Source: an uncultured Oscillospiraceae bacterium
Lineage (GTDB): Bacteria > Bacillota > Clostridia > Oscillospirales > Ruminococcaceae
Assembly (NCBI GenBank): GCA_900539195.1
Contig: UQBC01000005.1
Coordinates: 1-64,000 of the forward strand
Reading direction: 5' to 3'
DNA: 64,000 bases
Made by a program: the position numbers and the translations under genes. A model generated the notes under the pieces. The model was not told where the DNA came from. It saw nothing but the letters and a program-made list of their open reading frames with translations, and made no database searches. Below are positions 35,954 through 46,056 of the stretch, one piece after another (within the stretch, counting starts at the first letter, position 1; every line of letters begins with the position of its first letter).

Positions 35954-36730
35954 TTATTTTATAAATGAAAAGCCGAGCACGACCACGCCTAGAATAACAA
36001 GTATAATACCTGTTACACGGTTAAGCGTCTTTGCGCTTGCCTTGTTTGCTATCTTTGCGGCTATTCTTGCGAATATCAGCGTAAACACAATACACAGGAC
36101 AAACGGTAACACTTCCGGCAGTCCGCCTATCGCAAAGTGCGATACCGAACCCGTAAGCGCCGTGAACGTCATAATAAATACGCTTGTACCTACCGCCGTT
36201 TTCAGCTCATATCCCATAACGCTTGTGAGAAGAAGCAACATCATCATGCCGCCGCCGGCACCGATAAATCCGCAGATAAACCCTACCACAGCGCCGCATA
36301 TCACCGATTTAACAATCCGTGACTTTGCCGATACGACCGCCATATCCTCTTTAGTAGTCATTACCGGCTTCACTATGAACTTAATACCGAGTATCAGCGT
36401 CATGAATACCGAAAAATTTCCCATAGCGACAGACGGCACAAGGCTTGATATATAACTTCCGACTACAGTGAACACAAGCACCGTTACCATCATGACAATG
36501 CCGTTTTTCACATCGAGGTTCTTGTTTTTGCCGTATGTATATGCCGATACCGCACTTGCAAGAACATCAGACGCAAGCGCAATTCCTACCGCCGTATACG
36601 GTTCCATGCCAAGAAACGTAACAAGAAGCGGTGTAATTACGGCGGCGGCGCTCATTCCGGCAAAACCCGTGCCAAGACCTGCGCCCAGTCCCGCAAAAAG
36701 ACATACCAGGACAGTCAATACAGTTTCCAT
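35954..36730 (-). CDS. TauE/SafE family membrane transporter
   Basis: 258 residues from the ATG at 36730 (AAGGAG eight bases upstream; a GTG at 36739 is too close to it). About eight hydrophobic segments with the family's inverted repeats: AGLGAGLGTGFAGMSAAAV and later FICGFIGAGGGMMMLLL. Family members export sulfite, sulfoacetate or other organosulfur anions; the substrate is unknown. It is one base from the MarR stop and is probably MarR-controlled. Confidence 0.9.
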   Translation of the reverse strand: METVLTVLVCLFAGLGAGLGTGFAGMSAAAVITPLLVTFLGMEPYTAVGIALASDVLASAVSAYTYGKNKNLDVKNGIVMMVTVLVFTVVGSYISSLVPSVAMGNFSVFMTLILGIKFIVKPVMTTKEDMAVVSAKSRIVKSVICGAVVGFICGFIGAGGGMMMLLLLTSVMGYELKTAVGTSVFIMTFTALTGSVSHFAIGGLPEVLPFVLCIVFTLIFARIAAKIANKASAKTLNRVTGIILVILGVVVLGFSFIK

Positions 36731-36731
36731 T

Positions 36732-37187
36732 TCAATCACTCCTTTTCTTCTGCTTTTGGCTCTGTACTTTTTCTATGTTATCAGCCATCTTCATATGAAG
36801 CTTTTCAAATTCATCTGTTTCTTCTTTGGTAAAACCGTCAAATATCACTTTTGAAAACTCCGTCTGAACTTTTCTGCCGTATCTCACAACAGGCTCTGCC
36901 TTGTCTGTTACAACAAGATGTATGCTTTTTCTGTTGCCGGGCGTATGACTGCTTTCAAGCATTCCCTTTTCACACAGCGACTTTACAGACAGTGAAACCT
37001 GCGACTTCGGTATATGTCGTATCTTTGAAACCTCGGCGGCTGTATCATAACAAGGATTATTTGCAAGAAACATAAGTATGTCGGTTTCCGCTGCAGTCAA
37101 TGAATATCTGTTCATTATCCGTTTTCTGTATTTACAGTATTCGTTCTCAAAGCTCAGCAAAAACTCCCAGAATTTATTAAGCGTCAT
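36732..37187 (-). CDS. MarR-family transcriptional regulator
   Basis: 151 residues from the ATG at 37187, preceded by GAGGTG. The winged helix-turn-helix spans ~35-100: LTAAETDILMFLANNP, HIPKSQVSLSVKSLCEKGML and the wing SSHTPGNRKSIHLV. It probably represses its own operon through two palindromes in the promoter and responds to a compound exported by the TauE protein (inference). Confidence 0.92.
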   Translation of the reverse strand: MTLNKFWEFLLSFENEYCKYRKRIMNRYSLTAAETDILMFLANNPCYDTAAEVSKIRHIPKSQVSLSVKSLCEKGMLESSHTPGNRKSIHLVVTDKAEPVVRYGRKVQTEFSKVIFDGFTKEETDEFEKLHMKMADNIEKVQSQKQKKRSD

Positions 37188-37201
37188 ATCGCACCTCTTT
37201 A

Positions 37202-37250
37202 GTTCTATTTTGAACAATTCTATTATAGTTCAAAACAGAACAATTGTCAA
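37202..37250 (-). promoter_or_regulatory. marR promoter with two operator palindromes
   Basis: On the minus strand, TTGACA, 17 bases, TATAAT. GTTCTGTTTTGAAC fills the spacer, and GTTCAAAATAGAAC lies just downstream of the -10. Both have GTTC-N6-GAAC symmetry, the size expected for a MarR dimer site. Confidence 0.8.
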
Positions 37251-37323
37251 GAGTTTTTACAAAACGTAAGAATCCGCCGACTGAAAAATATACTATTGTG
37301 AAGCAATAAATGTTTTTTGAAGG

Positions 37324-37352
37324 TTGCGAAATGCGAAAAAATGTGATAAAAT
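37324..37352 (+). promoter_or_regulatory. Promoter of the 5'-nucleotidase gene
   Basis: TTGCGA, 17 bases, TAAAAT. Confidence 0.7.
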
Positions 37353-37398
37353 ACCATCAGTAAAATAAATTAAGCAAAATAGATCAAAGGAGAATACA

Positions 37399-39504
37399 AT
37401 GAAGCTGTTTAAAAAAGCAACATCCTTGTTGCTGACTTCGATTCTGTTTCTGACAGCGGGAATTACCGCTTTTGCAGAGGATTATTACGATGAAGACACG
37501 GAAAAAGACATTATCGTATATTTTACAAACGACGTACATAACGCCTACGAGCAGACGGATACTGCGATCGGCTATGCCTCGCTTGCCGCAGATATCAAAA
37601 GCAATCAAAATGACGAAAACAACGAAACTATACTTGTAGACGCAGGCGATTCTATCCAGGGCGGGATAATAGGCGCCCTGTCAAAAGGTATGTGGGCGGC
37701 AGAAATAATGGAAAAGATGGATTATGACGTTGCAGTCCCCGGAAACCATGAGTTCGACTTCGGCGTTGAACGTTTTCTTGAGATAGCAAACAGCGTGTCA
37801 TACGATTATGTATGCTGTAATTTTATAGATCTCAGGACAGGCAAAACTGTATTTATGCCATACAAGATGATAAAAAAATTCAACACGAATATCGCTTTTA
37901 TCGGAATAACCACTCCCGAAGCCTATAGTATGTCAAATCCGAACTATTTCAAGGATGAAAACGGCAATGATATATACAGCTTCTGCGGCGGCGATAACGG
38001 AAAAGAACTTTACAAGCGTGTTCAGGACACGATAGACGACGCAAAAGCCGCAGGTGCGGATATTGTAATAGCGGTTGCCCATACCGGTATCGACCCTTCA
38101 AGCACGCCCTGGACAACAGGCGAGATAATAGCAAACGTATCAGGTCTTGACGGATATATTGACGGCCACTCGCACACATATATGATCACTGACAAATATA
38201 CGGATAAGGACGGAAAAGGGGTCGTTTCCGTTTCGACAGGTTCAAAATTTGAACACTTCGGCAAGCTTTATATCGAAGAATACGAAAACGATTCTGCCGC
38301 ATCGGAAATATCCGCTGTTATAATGGAAGACAGAGCGCACTGCCCTGAGCAGGATTCCGAAACGCTGTCATATATAAGCAGTATTTCCGACAACATAAAC
38401 GAAGCCTCAGGAAAAACAGTTGCAAAGTCTGACGTGACTTTATGTATGAACGATCCCGCAACAGGCAACCGCCTTGTACGTCAGCAGGAAACAAACCTCG
38501 GCGACTTCTGTGCCGATGCGTATCTTAACGTTATGGACGCCGATATTGCTTTTATCAACGGCGGCGGACTGAGAGCCGATATCACAAAGGGCGATATAAC
38601 GGTCGGCGACCTCATATCCGCACACCCGTTCGGAAATCTTCTTTGCACCGCTGAGCTCAGCGGTCAGACAATACTTGATATGCTGGAAATGTCTGTAGAG
38701 TATGCAGGCGATCTTTCGTACGAATCCGGCGGTTTTCAGCACGTTGCAGGTATAACCTTTGACGTTGACACGACTATACCATCGCCCGTAGTAACAGATG
38801 AAAATAAACTTTTTGTCAAGGTAGACGGCAAAAGAAGAGTAAACAATGTCATGGTAGGCGGCGAGCCGATCGACCCGGACAGGATTTACACGGTCGCATC
38901 CCACAATTACCTTCTCAAGTCCTGCGGCGGCGGATTTACAATGCTTGAAAACTGCAAAATAGTAAAAGATGAAACCGTACTCGACTATGAAGCTCTTATT
39001 ACCTACATCACCGACTGTCTCGGCGGAAATATAACGGCAGACAGCGCATACGCAGACCCGTACGGTCAGAAAAGAATGCGCCTTTACACAGCTAAGACAG
39101 AGCCGACCTGCGAAAACGACGGTTCAATAACATATCTGCGCGGCGCAGAATATGTAACCGAAGCCATAGCGGCTACCGGTCACAGCTATGGCGAATGGAC
39201 AACAGAAAAGGACGCAACATTTACCGAAGAAGGCATTATGAAGCGCACCTGCTCGGTATGCGGAGAAGAAGAAACTGCGACTATCCCTGTAAAAACGCCT
39301 TCAACCACACTACCGTCAGAAACCGATACAACAACAGAAACCACAGTTCCTGCCGCAACCGACGCTCCGTCAACGGCAGTTCCCGGCGAAAGTTCGGGTG
39401 CTGTAAAGAATCCCGATTCAGGTATGCCGGTTGCAGTACCTACTGTTATGATAGTTGCACTTACCGCCGCTGTGCTTGCTGTTTCCGGCAAACGCAGAAA
39501 ATAA
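37399..39504 (+). CDS. Secreted, surface-anchored 5'-nucleotidase
   Basis: 701 residues. The signal peptide is cleaved near TAFA/ED. The metallophosphatase domain has the metal motifs FTNDVHN, VDAGDSIQGG, GNHEFDFG and DGHSHT. The 5'_nucleotid_C domain follows (~325-555; GNRLVRQQETNLGDFCADAY, NGGGLRADI). Then comes a small GHSYGEWTTEKDATFTEEG / CSVCGEEE module typical of gut Firmicute surface proteins, and a Thr/Pro linker. NPDSG, a hydrophobic segment and a KRRK end resemble a sortase-type anchor. It would release phosphate from extracellular nucleotides. Confidence 0.92.
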   Translation: MKLFKKATSLLLTSILFLTAGITAFAEDYYDEDTEKDIIVYFTNDVHNAYEQTDTAIGYASLAADIKSNQNDENNETILVDAGDSIQGGIIGALSKGMWAAEIMEKMDYDVAVPGNHEFDFGVERFLEIANSVSYDYVCCNFIDLRTGKTVFMPYKMIKKFNTNIAFIGITTPEAYSMSNPNYFKDENGNDIYSFCGGDNGKELYKRVQDTIDDAKAAGADIVIAVAHTGIDPSSTPWTTGEIIANVSGLDGYIDGHSHTYMITDKYTDKDGKGVVSVSTGSKFEHFGKLYIEEYENDSAASEISAVIMEDRAHCPEQDSETLSYISSISDNINEASGKTVAKSDVTLCMNDPATGNRLVRQQETNLGDFCADAYLNVMDADIAFINGGGLRADITKGDITVGDLISAHPFGNLLCTAELSGQTILDMLEMSVEYAGDLSYESGGFQHVAGITFDVDTTIPSPVVTDENKLFVKVDGKRRVNNVMVGGEPIDPDRIYTVASHNYLLKSCGGGFTMLENCKIVKDETVLDYEALITYITDCLGGNITADSAYADPYGQKRMRLYTAKTEPTCENDGSITYLRGAEYVTEAIAATGHSYGEWTTEKDATFTEEGIMKRTCSVCGEEETATIPVKTPSTTLPSETDTTTETTVPAATDAPSTAVPGESSGAVKNPDSGMPVAVPTVMIVALTAAVLAVSGKRRK

Positions 39505-39530
39505 ACTTTACAACGTAATACAGGCGCAAA

Positions 39531-39563
39531 AATCCCGCCGACTGCAATAACAGCCGGCGGGAT
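39531..39563. terminator. Terminator between the nucleotidase and radical SAM genes
   Basis: AATCCCGCCG and CGGCGGGATT arms; the T-run (GATTTTTGCG) is on the minus strand, serving the radical SAM gene. Confidence 0.8.
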
Positions 39564-39582
39564 TGCTATATACCGCAATCGT

Positions 39583-40467
39583 TCAGACGCCCTCAAGATC
39601 CCATTCCGGAGTATATTCAAACGTTGCACTATCCTTTTCCTGCGTATATCCGTCAAAGCCAAGCCGGGCAGCATAGTCTGTAACTGAATTATACTCGAAT
39701 GTTGTCAGTTTTCTTGAAAGATTCTTTATCTCAAGAGCTTTTCCGCAAGGTGTGTACTGCCGCATAAGGCTTATGCGGATATCGCCGACCGGCACTGTGG
39801 CTTTAAGTATATCAAGCACTTTCATACTGTCGTGACGGCAACCGGGAAGCACAAGATGACGCACAAGAACGCCCTTTTTCATCAGTCTGTCCTCATCGAA
39901 CCTGACATTTCCCGTCTGGCGGTACATTTCGGCGACCGCCTTAGCCGCTGTATCCGGATAATCCGGAGCGGAGGAATACTCACCGGCAAGATCCGGCGAG
40001 GCATACTTGAAATCCGGCAGATAGATATCAATAAGACCGTCAAGCATTTTCAGCGTTTCAACCTTTTCATATCCGCCGCAGTTATATACAACCGGAATTT
40101 CAAGCTGCGGTCTGATTTTTTCAAGAACGCCCGCTATAACATCGGCATAATGCGTCGGGGTCACAAGATTGATATTATGAGCGCCCTTTTCCTGGAGTTC
40201 AAGCATAATCTCACCCAATCGTTCAGGTGATATTTCCTTGCCGTACCCGTCACGGCTTATCGGCATATTCTGACAGAATATACATTTCAGCGAACAGCCC
40301 GAAAAGAATATAGTTCCCGCTCCCTTGCCGTCCGTTCCCGATATGCACGGCTCTTCTCCGAAATGGAGCGAGGCTTTGGCTAATCTTAGCCCTTTTACAG
40401 AGCATACTCCCGTTGTCTTACTGCGGTCGACACGGCAGTTTCTCGGACACAATGTACATAAAGGCAT
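39583..40467 (-). CDS. Radical SAM protein, PflX (COG1313) type
   Basis: 294 residues. The N-terminal CTLCPRNCRVDR and a GVCSVKG pair form an extra Cys cluster. The radical SAM motif is CSLKCIFCQN (CxxxCxxC). The later LVTPTHYADVI and YLPDFKYAS are family-typical. It is related to glycyl-radical activases but its target is unknown; it may activate a glycyl radical enzyme. It is not linked to pflBA, which lies 9 kb away. Confidence 0.88.
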   Translation of the reverse strand: MPLCTLCPRNCRVDRSKTTGVCSVKGLRLAKASLHFGEEPCISGTDGKGAGTIFFSGCSLKCIFCQNMPISRDGYGKEISPERLGEIMLELQEKGAHNINLVTPTHYADVIAGVLEKIRPQLEIPVVYNCGGYEKVETLKMLDGLIDIYLPDFKYASPDLAGEYSSAPDYPDTAAKAVAEMYRQTGNVRFDEDRLMKKGVLVRHLVLPGCRHDSMKVLDILKATVPVGDIRISLMRQYTPCGKALEIKNLSRKLTTFEYNSVTDYAARLGFDGYTQEKDSATFEYTPEWDLEGV

Positions 40468-40484
40468 ATAATTTCTCCCTTTAA

Positions 40485-40511
40485 AAAACCGCCCTCGGTC
40501 GGGGCGGTTTT
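40485..40511. terminator. Terminator of the foldase lipoprotein gene
   Basis: AAAACCGCCC and GGGGCGGTTTT arms with T-runs on both strands. Confidence 0.85.
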
Positions 40512-40524
40512 TTGTTTATTTGTT

Positions 40525-41952
40525 TTATTCCGATGTTGTGGTATCGGAAGCTGTTCCGGAAGATATCTCGCTTTCAGCCTTTGAATCTGCCGGGCTGTCC
40601 GAAGACTGCGAAGAATCCGATGAAGTATCCTCTTCCTTGGTGATATTCAGCTTATCATAGTCATATTCATATCCGACTGCTTTGCGCCATTCTTCAATAG
40701 CGCTGTTTGTTGTGTCGTTCTGACGTGACGAAAGCAGCTGTTCCTTGACTGTAGCCTTGTATTCCTTGATTTCTTCGTCCGTAACCGTTGCCTTGCTTTC
40801 GTACTTGACGATATAGTATCCGCCGTCTGTCGGGATAAGTCCGCTTACATCGCCGGGGTTTTTCAGATCAAACACGCCGTTGTAAAGTGCCTCGGAAAGT
40901 CCGTCCTTGTTGTTGAGAACAAGCGTTGTCTGTCCTGCCGTATCTTCGCTGTACGCACTGCTGTATTCCTTGATAACAGCATCAAAATCAGCACCGTCGG
41001 CTGTAGCCTTTTCAAGTGCTGTTTCAGCCTTGCTCTTTATCTCGGCAAGCTTTTCGTCACGCATCTTGTCAATCTCGGCGTCATCTGCGCCGCTCTCGTT
41101 TCTTGCGGCGTTTATCTCAGCGTAATCCGACGAGGGGATAGAAACAACTATATATTTTATTCTTCTTGCGTCATCGGGTATCCATACCTTCTGATATTCG
41201 GAATCCGATGCATACTGTGAAACGCTCTTTTTATAAGTTTCCTTTGCTTCTTTTGTAAGCTTTGTTACATAATCCTCAACCTCAGAATCGGAAACGGTTA
41301 TATCCTTTACAAGATAATCGTTGACCTTTTTCTGTATTGCAGTATTTGTCTGCCACTTGAGGAACGTTTCTTCCGAAAGTCCAAAGCCTGAAATATACTC
41401 ATTGAAAAGCTCTTTTTCCTTTTCGAGTATCTTTTCGTCATTTGCGCTGTCCTCTGCGCCAGAGGTTTCATCGGTGCTCAGACCGAGCGCTTCCTTTGCC
41501 TTTGTTTCATAGGACGCATACCAGCTGTTGAGATTCTTGAGGTAAGTTTCCTCAACCGTCTTCATCTCTTCTTCAGAAAGCTGATCAAAACCAAGTTCGC
41601 TTGCTTTTTTCATTATAAGCTTTTCGTTAGTCAGCATATCTATGATATTTTTTCTGTAATACTGTGCGTATGAGGCATAAGCCGAATTTGTTTCGTCAAG
41701 TCCGTAATTGGCGATCGTAAACGCATATTCGGAATAGAAATCCTTGAATTTTACCTGATAATATTCCTTGTCCTCTGCCGATAACGAATCAACTGTAGTC
41801 CAGGCTACCACGTCATCATCGTTTGCCGTCCATATGTTTTCCGTGCTTGTTGTACTGTCTGTGCCAGACGACGTGAGAATACTGTCGCTACAGCCCGAAA
41901 ACATCATAGTGCAGGCAAGCATTGCGGCTACAGCCGCTGTTCTTTTCTTCAT
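40525..41952 (-). CDS. Peptidylprolyl isomerase-like (PrsA/SurA-type) lipoprotein
   Basis: 475 residues. The signal peptide ends at lipobox FSGC. A SurA_N-like helical part (~60-240) is followed by a PpiC/rotamase domain (~255-400: RRIKYIVVSIP, ADFDAVIKEYSSAYSEDTAG, GDVSGLIPTDGGYYIVKY). The C-terminal tail is Ser/Asp-rich and disordered. It would assist folding of exported proteins at the membrane surface. PrsA proteins are usually ~290-340 residues; the longer helical part and the tail explain the size. A TTGATT-N16-TATACT promoter is plausible near 42030-42060. Confidence 0.87.
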   Translation of the reverse strand: MKKRTAAVAAMLACTMMFSGCSDSILTSSGTDSTTSTENIWTANDDDVVAWTTVDSLSAEDKEYYQVKFKDFYSEYAFTIANYGLDETNSAYASYAQYYRKNIIDMLTNEKLIMKKASELGFDQLSEEEMKTVEETYLKNLNSWYASYETKAKEALGLSTDETSGAEDSANDEKILEKEKELFNEYISGFGLSEETFLKWQTNTAIQKKVNDYLVKDITVSDSEVEDYVTKLTKEAKETYKKSVSQYASDSEYQKVWIPDDARRIKYIVVSIPSSDYAEINAARNESGADDAEIDKMRDEKLAEIKSKAETALEKATADGADFDAVIKEYSSAYSEDTAGQTTLVLNNKDGLSEALYNGVFDLKNPGDVSGLIPTDGGYYIVKYESKATVTDEEIKEYKATVKEQLLSSRQNDTTNSAIEEWRKAVGYEYDYDKLNITKEEDTSSDSSQSSDSPADSKAESEISSGTASDTTTSE

Positions 41953-42177
41953 TTTTATACGGTCCTTCCTTAATTTGTGCAGTAGGATATTTGTGTAAAT
42001 TGCATAACGTACTGCCGTGACTATATAAGTATATCACAAATTTGAAAAAAATCAAAACATTTTTTTAAAAAGAGGGTGAATTTTCTGTGAAAATGTGTTA
42101 TACTTATAACGAATATGATGAGGAAGCTGTGTCAGTAGGCATAGCGACCAGCAGAAATTCACCGGAGGTACACTACG

Positions 42178-43356
42178 TTGAAAAAAATTTCCATTTACAT
42201 AAAGTTGCTTGCACTCTCAATGGCGGCAGTGCTGACGTTATGCGCCTGCTCAGGCGACAATGCAAGCTCTTCGGACGATTCTTCCGTCCCGGACTATGTC
42301 ATTGACACATCGGCAAAGGTCGGCTACGTCTATAATGAAGAAGTTTCCCACGACAATATGACGTATATGTTTGAAAAAAGCCGTAAGGATATAGAAACGG
42401 CGCTCGGACTTGAAACGTGCTATGTTGACGGCGTTGCGGTATCGCAGTTTGAAAATGCCGTAAAGGCGCTGAAGAATGAGGGTTGCAGTATCATTGTTTC
42501 CGCTTCCCACGTTTTTGCAAACTCCGCTCTCAGTTACGCAAAGAAAGATAAAGAAGTATACATATTAAGCTACGGCGGCACGGCATCGCTCACAAACCTT
42601 ACGACATTCCGTCCTAAGCTCTATCAGCCGTCGTTCATCTGCGGCACTGTGGCTGCGTGGAATTCATCGTCGCATAAGATAGGCATTGTGGCAGACGATC
42701 TTATGTACAGCTCAAACGGTGTTATAAATGCGTTCATACTCGGCATTCAGCAGATTTACAAAGAGCGTGAAACCGATGTTGAGATAATCTATGCCGAAAC
42801 AAAGGCGCAGACCGAATCGGCTGTCAACACGCTCGAAAACAGAGGTTGCGATGTGATCTTCTCCTATCAGTCAGATGATTACTGTATGTACTACTGCGAT
42901 TCAATCGGTATGAAGTCAATCGGCTTTACAAGCGATATGGCTTATTCGGCTCCGAAATACGGACTTGTCGGTTATTATCTGAACTGGGCAACCTATATCA
43001 CGGATACTGTAAGAACCTGCATAAGCGACAACTTCATGGCTGAGGACTATATCGGAGGCTTCAGTGAGGCTTTTGTAAAGCTGACTCCTTATTCATCAAC
43101 CTGCAAGAAAGAAACGATCACAATAGCGGACACGCTTTATGACTATGTAAAGAAGGGCAAGGCAAAGATATTCGAGGGTGAGATCCGCGACAAGGACGGA
43201 CTTGCAAGAGTGGGCGCAGGCGCAACGCTTGACGATATGCAGATACTTACTATGGATTATCTGGTATACGGCGTTACATATGTCGACAACATAATCGATC
43301 CCGTACCGAACCCCACAAATTCCGACCTCACCGTAAAAACAGAATACGTTTCCTGA
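42178..43356 (+). CDS. BMP-family (PnrA-like) substrate-binding lipoprotein
   Basis: 392 residues, starting with TTG after GGAGG. The signal peptide ends at lipobox LCAC. The mature protein has BMP/PnrA features: KVGYVYNEEVSHDNMTYMFE, an ordered ligand core with FRPKLYQPSFICGTVAAW, and KIGIVADDL. Studied members bind purine nucleosides for ABC uptake. No ABC ATPase or permease is nearby, so it is an orphan receptor here. Confidence 0.85.
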   Translation: MKKISIYIKLLALSMAAVLTLCACSGDNASSSDDSSVPDYVIDTSAKVGYVYNEEVSHDNMTYMFEKSRKDIETALGLETCYVDGVAVSQFENAVKALKNEGCSIIVSASHVFANSALSYAKKDKEVYILSYGGTASLTNLTTFRPKLYQPSFICGTVAAWNSSSHKIGIVADDLMYSSNGVINAFILGIQQIYKERETDVEIIYAETKAQTESAVNTLENRGCDVIFSYQSDDYCMYYCDSIGMKSIGFTSDMAYSAPKYGLVGYYLNWATYITDTVRTCISDNFMAEDYIGGFSEAFVKLTPYSSTCKKETITIADTLYDYVKKGKAKIFEGEIRDKDGLARVGAGATLDDMQILTMDYLVYGVTYVDNIIDPVPNPTNSDLTVKTEYVS

Positions 43357-43370
43357 TACCGGATACAGCT

Positions 43371-43400
43371 ACAGCCGATGCGTATTATCGCATCGGCTGT
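43371..43400 (+). terminator. Terminator of the BMP-family gene
   Basis: ACAGCCGATGCG and CGCATCGGCTGT arms (12 bp) followed by TTTTATTTTA. Confidence 0.9.
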
Positions 43401-43410
43401 TTTTATTTTA

Positions 43411-45672
43411 TCAGACTTCTTCGCTGTCGTCTGTACTTTCCTCTTCCTGCGTATCCTTGCGGTTCATTTCTATCTCAAGCAGAGGTCTTAACAGCGAATA
43501 GCGGAGCATCTTCCTGTCGTTGTCGACCATAGTCTTTACCAGCTGTTTTGTTCCGATGACGATTATCATCTTCTTTGCTCTGGTAACGCCTGTGTAGAGC
43601 AGGTTTCTGTACAGCAGATTCTGCGTAAAGCCTGTTATCGGGATGATCACGGCGTCATACTCGCTGCCCTGACTCTTATGTATAGTGATAGCATAGGCGT
43701 GTTCGAGCTTTCGTAGCATTTCGGAGGTGTATATTGCCATTCTTCCCTCAAAGTCTATCGTCACATTCTGAGAAAAGCGGTCAACCGCACGGATTATTCC
43801 GATATCGCCGTTGAAAATTCCGCTGCCCTTTTCATTGTTTTTCGTCCACAGAACATCATAGTCGTTCTTTGTCTGCATTACCTTGTCGCCTGTGCGGAAT
43901 ATAACATCAAAGAATTTAAGCTCCGCTTTGTTCTGGGACGGGGGATTGAGCGCAAGCTGAAGCTGTTTGTTAAGCTCTCTTGTTCCTGCCGCACCCATTT
44001 TTGTAGGACAAAGCACCTGAATGTCGTCTATCGGCGAAAACCCGTAGGTATCCGGAAGTCGCTGTTTTGTAAGCTGTATCACAAGCCCCGCTATCTCGCT
44101 CTCATTCGGCTTGTTCATAAAGAAAAAGTCGTTCTGCCTGTCGTCAAGCACCGGGAATTCGCCCTTTACTATCCTGTGGGCATTTGTTACTATAAGGCTC
44201 TGCGCCGCCTGCCTGAATATCTCTTTAAGCTCCACTGACGGAATATAGTGCGACGCTATAAGATCCTTCAGCACGTTTCCTGCGCCTACGGATGGAAGCT
44301 GGTTTGAGTCGCCGACCATAATAAACTTTGACGATGGCTTGATTGCTCTTACAAGCGAACACATAAGAAGCGCGTCAACCATCGACATCTCATCGGCTAT
44401 TACAACATCGGCAGGGAGCGGATTTGTTTCGTTGCGCTTGAATTTCAGCTCGCCCTTTGCAGTATAATCAACTTCAAGCAGGCGATGTATAGTCCTTGCA
44501 GGCTCGCCCGTAAGGTCAGACATACGCTTTGCCGCCCTGCCTGTCGGCGCACATAGGAGAATACGCTTCTTGTGTGCCTTTAATATCTTGATAACGCCGT
44601 TAAGAGTTGTAGTTTTTCCTGTACCGGGACCGCCCGTCAGTATAAACACCGAACCTGTAAGGCAGGCGCTTATAGCGGCACGCTGAAGATCCTCGTACTG
44701 TATATTCTCCGAAAACTCAACTCCTCTTATTTCATCGGAATAATCCTTTTCGTACTGTGCAGAGGTTCTCAGCATAAAGGCAAGTTTTTTTGCAATATAG
44801 GTTTCCGCAAGGTAGTATTCGGGGAGATACACAAACTCACGCTTTCCGAGCGTTATTCTTACTACCCAGTCCTTCTCCTCACAGTCGTCAAGGCAGGATT
44901 CAAACTGTCTGCGCTCAATCCCGAGGTTATCGCATACCGATTCACGAAGCTTTTCAGTCGGCAGGCAGGTGTGACCTGCGTTTGCATTTTCGTGCAGGAC
45001 GTACACTATACCCGCACGCACACGGTCGCTGTTCTCTGCGTCAAAGCCGAGATCTGCCGCCATACGGTCGACCGAACGGAAATCTATATCAATTCCGCTT
45101 GTGCAGAGTATATACGGATTTGTCTTTATCTGCTTTATGCTGTCGTGTTCAAATGCCGACCATACGCTTATTGCGTGTGCAGGGCCGAAATTATATTCGC
45201 CGAGAAACTTTATGACCTCGTTTACACCTGTTATCTTGTGATATTCATTCGATATGTAAAGAGCCTTATCCGAGGATATGCCGTTTATCGCCGTGAGCTT
45301 CATACAGTCATTGTCGATTATGTCAAGCGCCTCTGTTCCGAACGCTTTTACTATGCGTTTTGCTATAGCAGGACCAAGCCCTTTTATAACGCCTGAGCCG
45401 AGGTATGCCGCTATCTCGGTTTCCGTCTGCGGCATAGAGCGCTCACACATTGCCGCCTTGAACTGTCTGCCGTACTTCTGGCTTGTGATCCAGCCGCCGC
45501 GGAGATTAAGCCGTTCACCCTCGTTTACATCACCCAGCGTTCCGACTACCGGGATAAGCCCGTCGTCACAGCCTAGATTTATAACAGTATAGCCGTTATC
45601 GGCATTTTTATATATAACGTCCTCCACAGAGCCGCTCAGCTCAACAGAAATATCGACTTTCTGATTATCCAA
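43411..45672 (-). CDS. recD2: RecD-like DNA helicase (RecD2 type)
   Basis: 753 residues, starting with TTG after GGGAGG. The N-terminal region (~1-320) has an OB-like start and helix-hairpin-helix segments (GSGVIKGLGPAIAKRIVKAFG). The SF1B motor has Walker A LTGGPGTGKTTTL, Walker B VVIADEMSM, and C-terminal AYAITIHKSQGSEYDAVI and GVTRAKKMIIV. It acts as a 5'-3' helicase in repair outside RecBCD. Frame and motifs are intact. Confidence 0.94.
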   Translation of the reverse strand: MDNQKVDISVELSGSVEDVIYKNADNGYTVINLGCDDGLIPVVGTLGDVNEGERLNLRGGWITSQKYGRQFKAAMCERSMPQTETEIAAYLGSGVIKGLGPAIAKRIVKAFGTEALDIIDNDCMKLTAINGISSDKALYISNEYHKITGVNEVIKFLGEYNFGPAHAISVWSAFEHDSIKQIKTNPYILCTSGIDIDFRSVDRMAADLGFDAENSDRVRAGIVYVLHENANAGHTCLPTEKLRESVCDNLGIERRQFESCLDDCEEKDWVVRITLGKREFVYLPEYYLAETYIAKKLAFMLRTSAQYEKDYSDEIRGVEFSENIQYEDLQRAAISACLTGSVFILTGGPGTGKTTTLNGVIKILKAHKKRILLCAPTGRAAKRMSDLTGEPARTIHRLLEVDYTAKGELKFKRNETNPLPADVVIADEMSMVDALLMCSLVRAIKPSSKFIMVGDSNQLPSVGAGNVLKDLIASHYIPSVELKEIFRQAAQSLIVTNAHRIVKGEFPVLDDRQNDFFFMNKPNESEIAGLVIQLTKQRLPDTYGFSPIDDIQVLCPTKMGAAGTRELNKQLQLALNPPSQNKAELKFFDVIFRTGDKVMQTKNDYDVLWTKNNEKGSGIFNGDIGIIRAVDRFSQNVTIDFEGRMAIYTSEMLRKLEHAYAITIHKSQGSEYDAVIIPITGFTQNLLYRNLLYTGVTRAKKMIIVIGTKQLVKTMVDNDRKMLRYSLLRPLLEIEMNRKDTQEEESTDDSEEV

Positions 45673-45698
45673 TAGACAGCCTCCCGTTCTATAAATAT

Positions 45699-46001
45699 CT
45701 ATATCTGTTTTTTCTCTTCCACTCTTACAGTTACTCTCGGACAGTCGGCGGTAAGATTACGGCATATGACGGCAAACTCGCTGTCGCTCAGTAATTCTTT
45801 GCTGACATTTATTACGACCCTGCCGTCAGTGGTTTTAAGGGCAGTTCTGACCTTTCCCTCAACATCGTCACAGCCGTCCGGTGTAACAAAGACAGGCGGT
45901 GCGTGAGGCGTACCCAGACTGCCGATAAACAGCACGACATTTACAGCGCCCATAATTCCGAGAAAAATCATGGCGAAAAGCATTATGTATGCACCACTCA
46001 T
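45699..46001 (-). CDS. Small membrane protein
   Basis: 100 residues. One long hydrophobic N-terminal segment (~5-30) precedes a soluble ~65-residue domain (GKVRTALKTTDGRVVINVS; RNLTADCPRVTVRVEE). AAAGGAG precedes the ATG. No family is recognised. It lies between prmA and recD2 on the same strand, 26 bases before recD2. Confidence 0.72.
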   Translation of the reverse strand: MSGAYIMLFAMIFLGIMGAVNVVLFIGSLGTPHAPPVFVTPDGCDDVEGKVRTALKTTDGRVVINVSKELLSDSEFAVICRNLTADCPRVTVRVEEKKQI

Positions 46002-46056
46002 AAGATCTCACTCCTTTTAAAGTTTATCTCATTATATGGTGCAGATGTTTATTCTG